Under the pieces are notes generated by a model, which was given only the letters and a program-made list of their open reading frames with translations, had not been told where the DNA came from and did no database searches. The position numbers were made by a program, and so were the translations under genes. A DNA stretch of 64,000 nt. Source: Achromobacter insuavis. Its GTDB lineage: Bacteria; Pseudomonadota; Gammaproteobacteria; Burkholderiales; Burkholderiaceae_B. This document shows positions 60,003 through 64,000 of this stretch, piece by piece (the first letter of the stretch is position 1; each line of letters begins with the position of its first letter). The DNA lies in assembly GCF_902859645.1 (NCBI RefSeq), contig NZ_CADIJR010000009.1, positions 1-64,000 of the forward strand, given 5' to 3'.

Positions 60003-62721
60003 GTTCCAACCGCATGAATCATATGAATCAAATGCATTGGAATTATAGATTGGGCGTCCGTATCATGGTCCGCGGACGGTGCCCGGCAGAGGCGCCGCCA
60101 TCGCCCGCGGCAGGCTCGCGGCGCGGTCCCATTCGATACGGAGACAGATTCAATGAAGCAGCATGTGTTGTCGGCCGCCCTGTTGGCGGCCAGTTCGTGC
60201 CTGCCCGCGATGGCGGCGCAGGCCGTGGCGCAACCCGCGGCGACAGCCGCCGGACAGGCCGCCGAGGCGGTCGCGGCGCGGCCGCAGGGCGCCGATGGCA
60301 AGGTCACGATCCGGCGCGATGCCTATGGCATGCCGCACGTCTATGCGGACACGGTGTACGGCATCTTCTACGGCTACGGCTACGCGGTGGCGCAGGACCG
60401 GCTGTTCCAGATGGAGATGGCGCGCCGCAGCACCCAGGGCCGGGTGGCCGAGGTGCTGGGCGCATCGATGGTGGGGTTCGACAAGTCGATCCGCGCCAAT
60501 TTCTCGCCCGAGCGCATCCAGCGCCAATTGGCGGCGTTGCCGGCCTCGGACCGCCAGGTGCTGGACGGCTACGCGGCCGGCATGAACGCCTGGCTGGCGC
60601 GGGTGCGGGCCCAGCCCGGCGCGTTGATGCCCAAGGAGTTCAACGACCTGGGCTTCGCGCCGGCCGACTGGACCGCCTACGACGTGGCGATGATCTTCAT
60701 CGGCACCATGGCCAACCGCTTCTCGGACGCCAACAGCGAGATCGACAACCTGGCGCTGCTGACGGCGCTGAAGGACAGGCACGGCGACGCCGAGGCCATG
60801 CGCATCTTCAACCAGCTGCGCTGGCTGACCGACAGCCGCGCGCCGACCACGGTGCCGCCCGAAGAGGGCAGCTACCAGCCGGCGGTATTCCAGCCGGAAG
60901 GCGCGGACAAGCTGGCCTATGCGCTGCCGCGCTATGACGGCACGCCGCCGATGCTCGAGCGCGTGGTGCGCGACCCGGCCACCCGCGGCGTGGTCGACGG
61001 CGCGCCAGCGGCGCTGCGGGCGCGGCTGGCCGAGCAGTACGCGCAGTCGGGCCAGCCCGGGATCGCCGGCTTCCCGACCACCAGCAATATGTGGATCGTG
61101 GGGCGCGACCATGCCAAGGACGCCCGTTCGATCCTGCTGAACGGTCCGCAGTTCGGCTGGTGGAACCCGGCCTACACCTACGGCATCGGCCTGCACGGCG
61201 CCGGCTTCGACGTGGTCGGCAATACGCCGTTCGCCTATCCGGGCATCCTGTTCGGCCACAACGCGCACGTGGCCTGGGGCTCGACCGCCGGCTTCGGCGA
61301 CGACGTCGACATCTTCGCCGAGAAACTCGATCCGGCCGACCGCACTCGCTATTTCCACGACGGCCAATGGAAGACGCTGGAAAAGCGCACCGACCTGATC
61401 CTGGTGAAGGACGCCGCGCCGGTGGCGCTGGACGTCTACCGCAGCGTGCACGGCCTGATCGTCAAGTTCGACGACGCGCAGCACGTGGCCTACGCCAAGG
61501 CGCGCGCCTGGGAAGGCTTTGAACTGCAATCGCTGATGGCCTGGACCCGCAAGACGCAGTCGGCCAACTGGGAACAATGGAAGGCGCAGGCGGCGCGCCA
61601 CGCGTTGACCATCAACTGGTACTACGCCGACGACCGCGGCAACATCGGCTACGCCCATACCGGCTTCTATCCCAAGCGCCGCCCGGGCCACGACCCGCGC
61701 CTGCCGGTGCCGGGCACGGGCGAGATGGACTGGCAGGGCCTGCTGCCGTTCTCGACCAATCCGCAGGTCTACAACCCGCGCCAGGGCTTCATCGCCAACT
61801 GGAACAACCAGCCGATGCGCGGCTATCCGTCCACCGACCTGTTCGCCATCGTCTGGGGCCAGGCCGACCGCTACGCCGAGATCGAGACGCGCCTGAAGGC
61901 CATGACCGCCAATGGCGGCAAGGTCAGCGCGCAGCAGATGTGGGACCTGATCCGCACCACCAGCTACGCCGACGTCAACCGCCGCCACTTCCTGCCGTTC
62001 CTGCAGCGCGCGGTGCAAGGGCTGCCGGCCGACGATCCGCGCGTGCGGCTGGTGGCGGGGCTGGCGGCGTGGGACGGCATGGCGACCAGCGAGCGCGAGC
62101 CGGGCTACTTCGACAACGCCGGTCCGGCGGTGATGGACGCCTGGCTGCGCGCCATGCTCAAGCGCACGCTGGCCGACGAGATGCCGGCCGACTTCTTCAA
62201 GTGGTACAGCGCCACCGGCTACCCGACGCCGCAGGCGCCGGCCACCGGTTCCCTCAACCTGACCGCCGGCGTCAAGGTGCTGTTCAACGCCCTGGCCGGC
62301 CCCGAGGCCGGCGTGCCGCAGCGCTATGACTTCTTCAATGGCGCGCGCGCCGATGACGTCATCCTGGCGGCGCTGGACGATGCGCTGACGGCGCTGCGCC
62401 AGGCCTATGGGCAGGATCCGGCCGCGTGGAAGATCCCGGCGCCGCCGATGGTGTTCGCGCCCAAGAACTTCCTGGGCGTGCCGCAGGCCGACGCCAAGGC
62501 GGTGTTGAGCTATCCGGCCACGCAGAACCGCGGCACCGAGAACAACATGACGGTGTTCGACGGCAAGTCGGTGCGGGCGGTGGACGTGGTGGCGCCGGGG
62601 CAGAGCGGCTTCGTCGCCCCGGACGGCACGCCGTCGCCGCACACCCGCGACCAGTTCGACCTGTACAACACTTTCGGCAGCAAGCGGGTGTGGTTCACGG
62701 CGGACGAGGTGCGGCGCAACG

Positions 62722-64000
<1,279 letters not shown>

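Noticed and set aside
60150-62642. An 830-codon minus-strand frame across pac
   Set aside because: It is antisense to an intact penicillin acylase; the translation is repetitive His/Arg/Gly/Val.

Overview
The window is very GC-rich, densely coding chromosomal DNA from a Burkholderiales bacterium, most likely Achromobacter or a close Alcaligenaceae relative. Four things point there: three Bug/TctC-type tricarboxylate-binding proteins, each beside small catabolic operons; a periplasmic nitrate reductase set in the order napEDABC; a convergent rpfR/rpfF pair of the Burkholderia type; and a penicillin G acylase very close to the enterobacterial/Achromobacter enzymes. Strain and species cannot be fixed from the sequence alone.

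Layout. 1-4262 (minus): napEDABC, running into what looks like the first codons of a cytochrome c maturation gene. 4263-4968: a 0.7 kb non-coding block of tandem repeats, hairpins and a large palindromic element. 4969-11623: two small catabolic operons (3-hydroxyacyl-CoA dehydrogenase plus BKACE; IlvD/Edd dehydratase plus Bug protein) with LysR and GntR regulators; their control regions share a 17-bp sequence. 11928-14831: rpfR and rpfF, a complete BDSF quorum-sensing and c-di-GMP pair. 15188-18195: a TonB-dependent siderophore receptor and a HigBA-like toxin-antitoxin pair. 18214-22314: Bug protein, LysR, CoA-transferase and enoyl-CoA hydratase. 22519-33350: assorted genes including a lipoprotein hydrolase, a YiiX-like peptidase, two SDRs with a divergent LysR, a GntP permease, a second Fur-type TonB receptor with an AraC regulator, an APH(6)-like kinase and a Nudix hydrolase. 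33638-37464: LysR, class II aldolase, MHS transporter and a DsbA-like isomerase. 37483-44167: a GntR-controlled cluster (cyclase, acyl-CoA ligase, Bug protein, SDR) with a perfect 24-bp palindrome in its divergent promoter. 44213-49458: a zinc ribbon, two head-to-head DJ-1/PfpI-type proteins, Lrp/LysE, and an ABC exporter. 49875-58544: a TRAP transporter and a divergent IclR, thiolase, ligase, SDR and two PPC/DUF296 proteins, with two identical IclR-like palindromes. 58545-59021: a second copy of the palindromic element. 59022-64000: LysR, penicillin G acylase and a truncated ABC exporter.

Most units have one pattern: a local regulator, a solute receptor or transporter, and two to four acyl-CoA or keto-acid enzymes. 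This fits a versatile soil or opportunistic heterotroph. The best leads are the two-copy structured palindromic element (arms differ between copies but stay paired, core conserved), the operators shared between separate operons, and the rpfF/rpfR pair.
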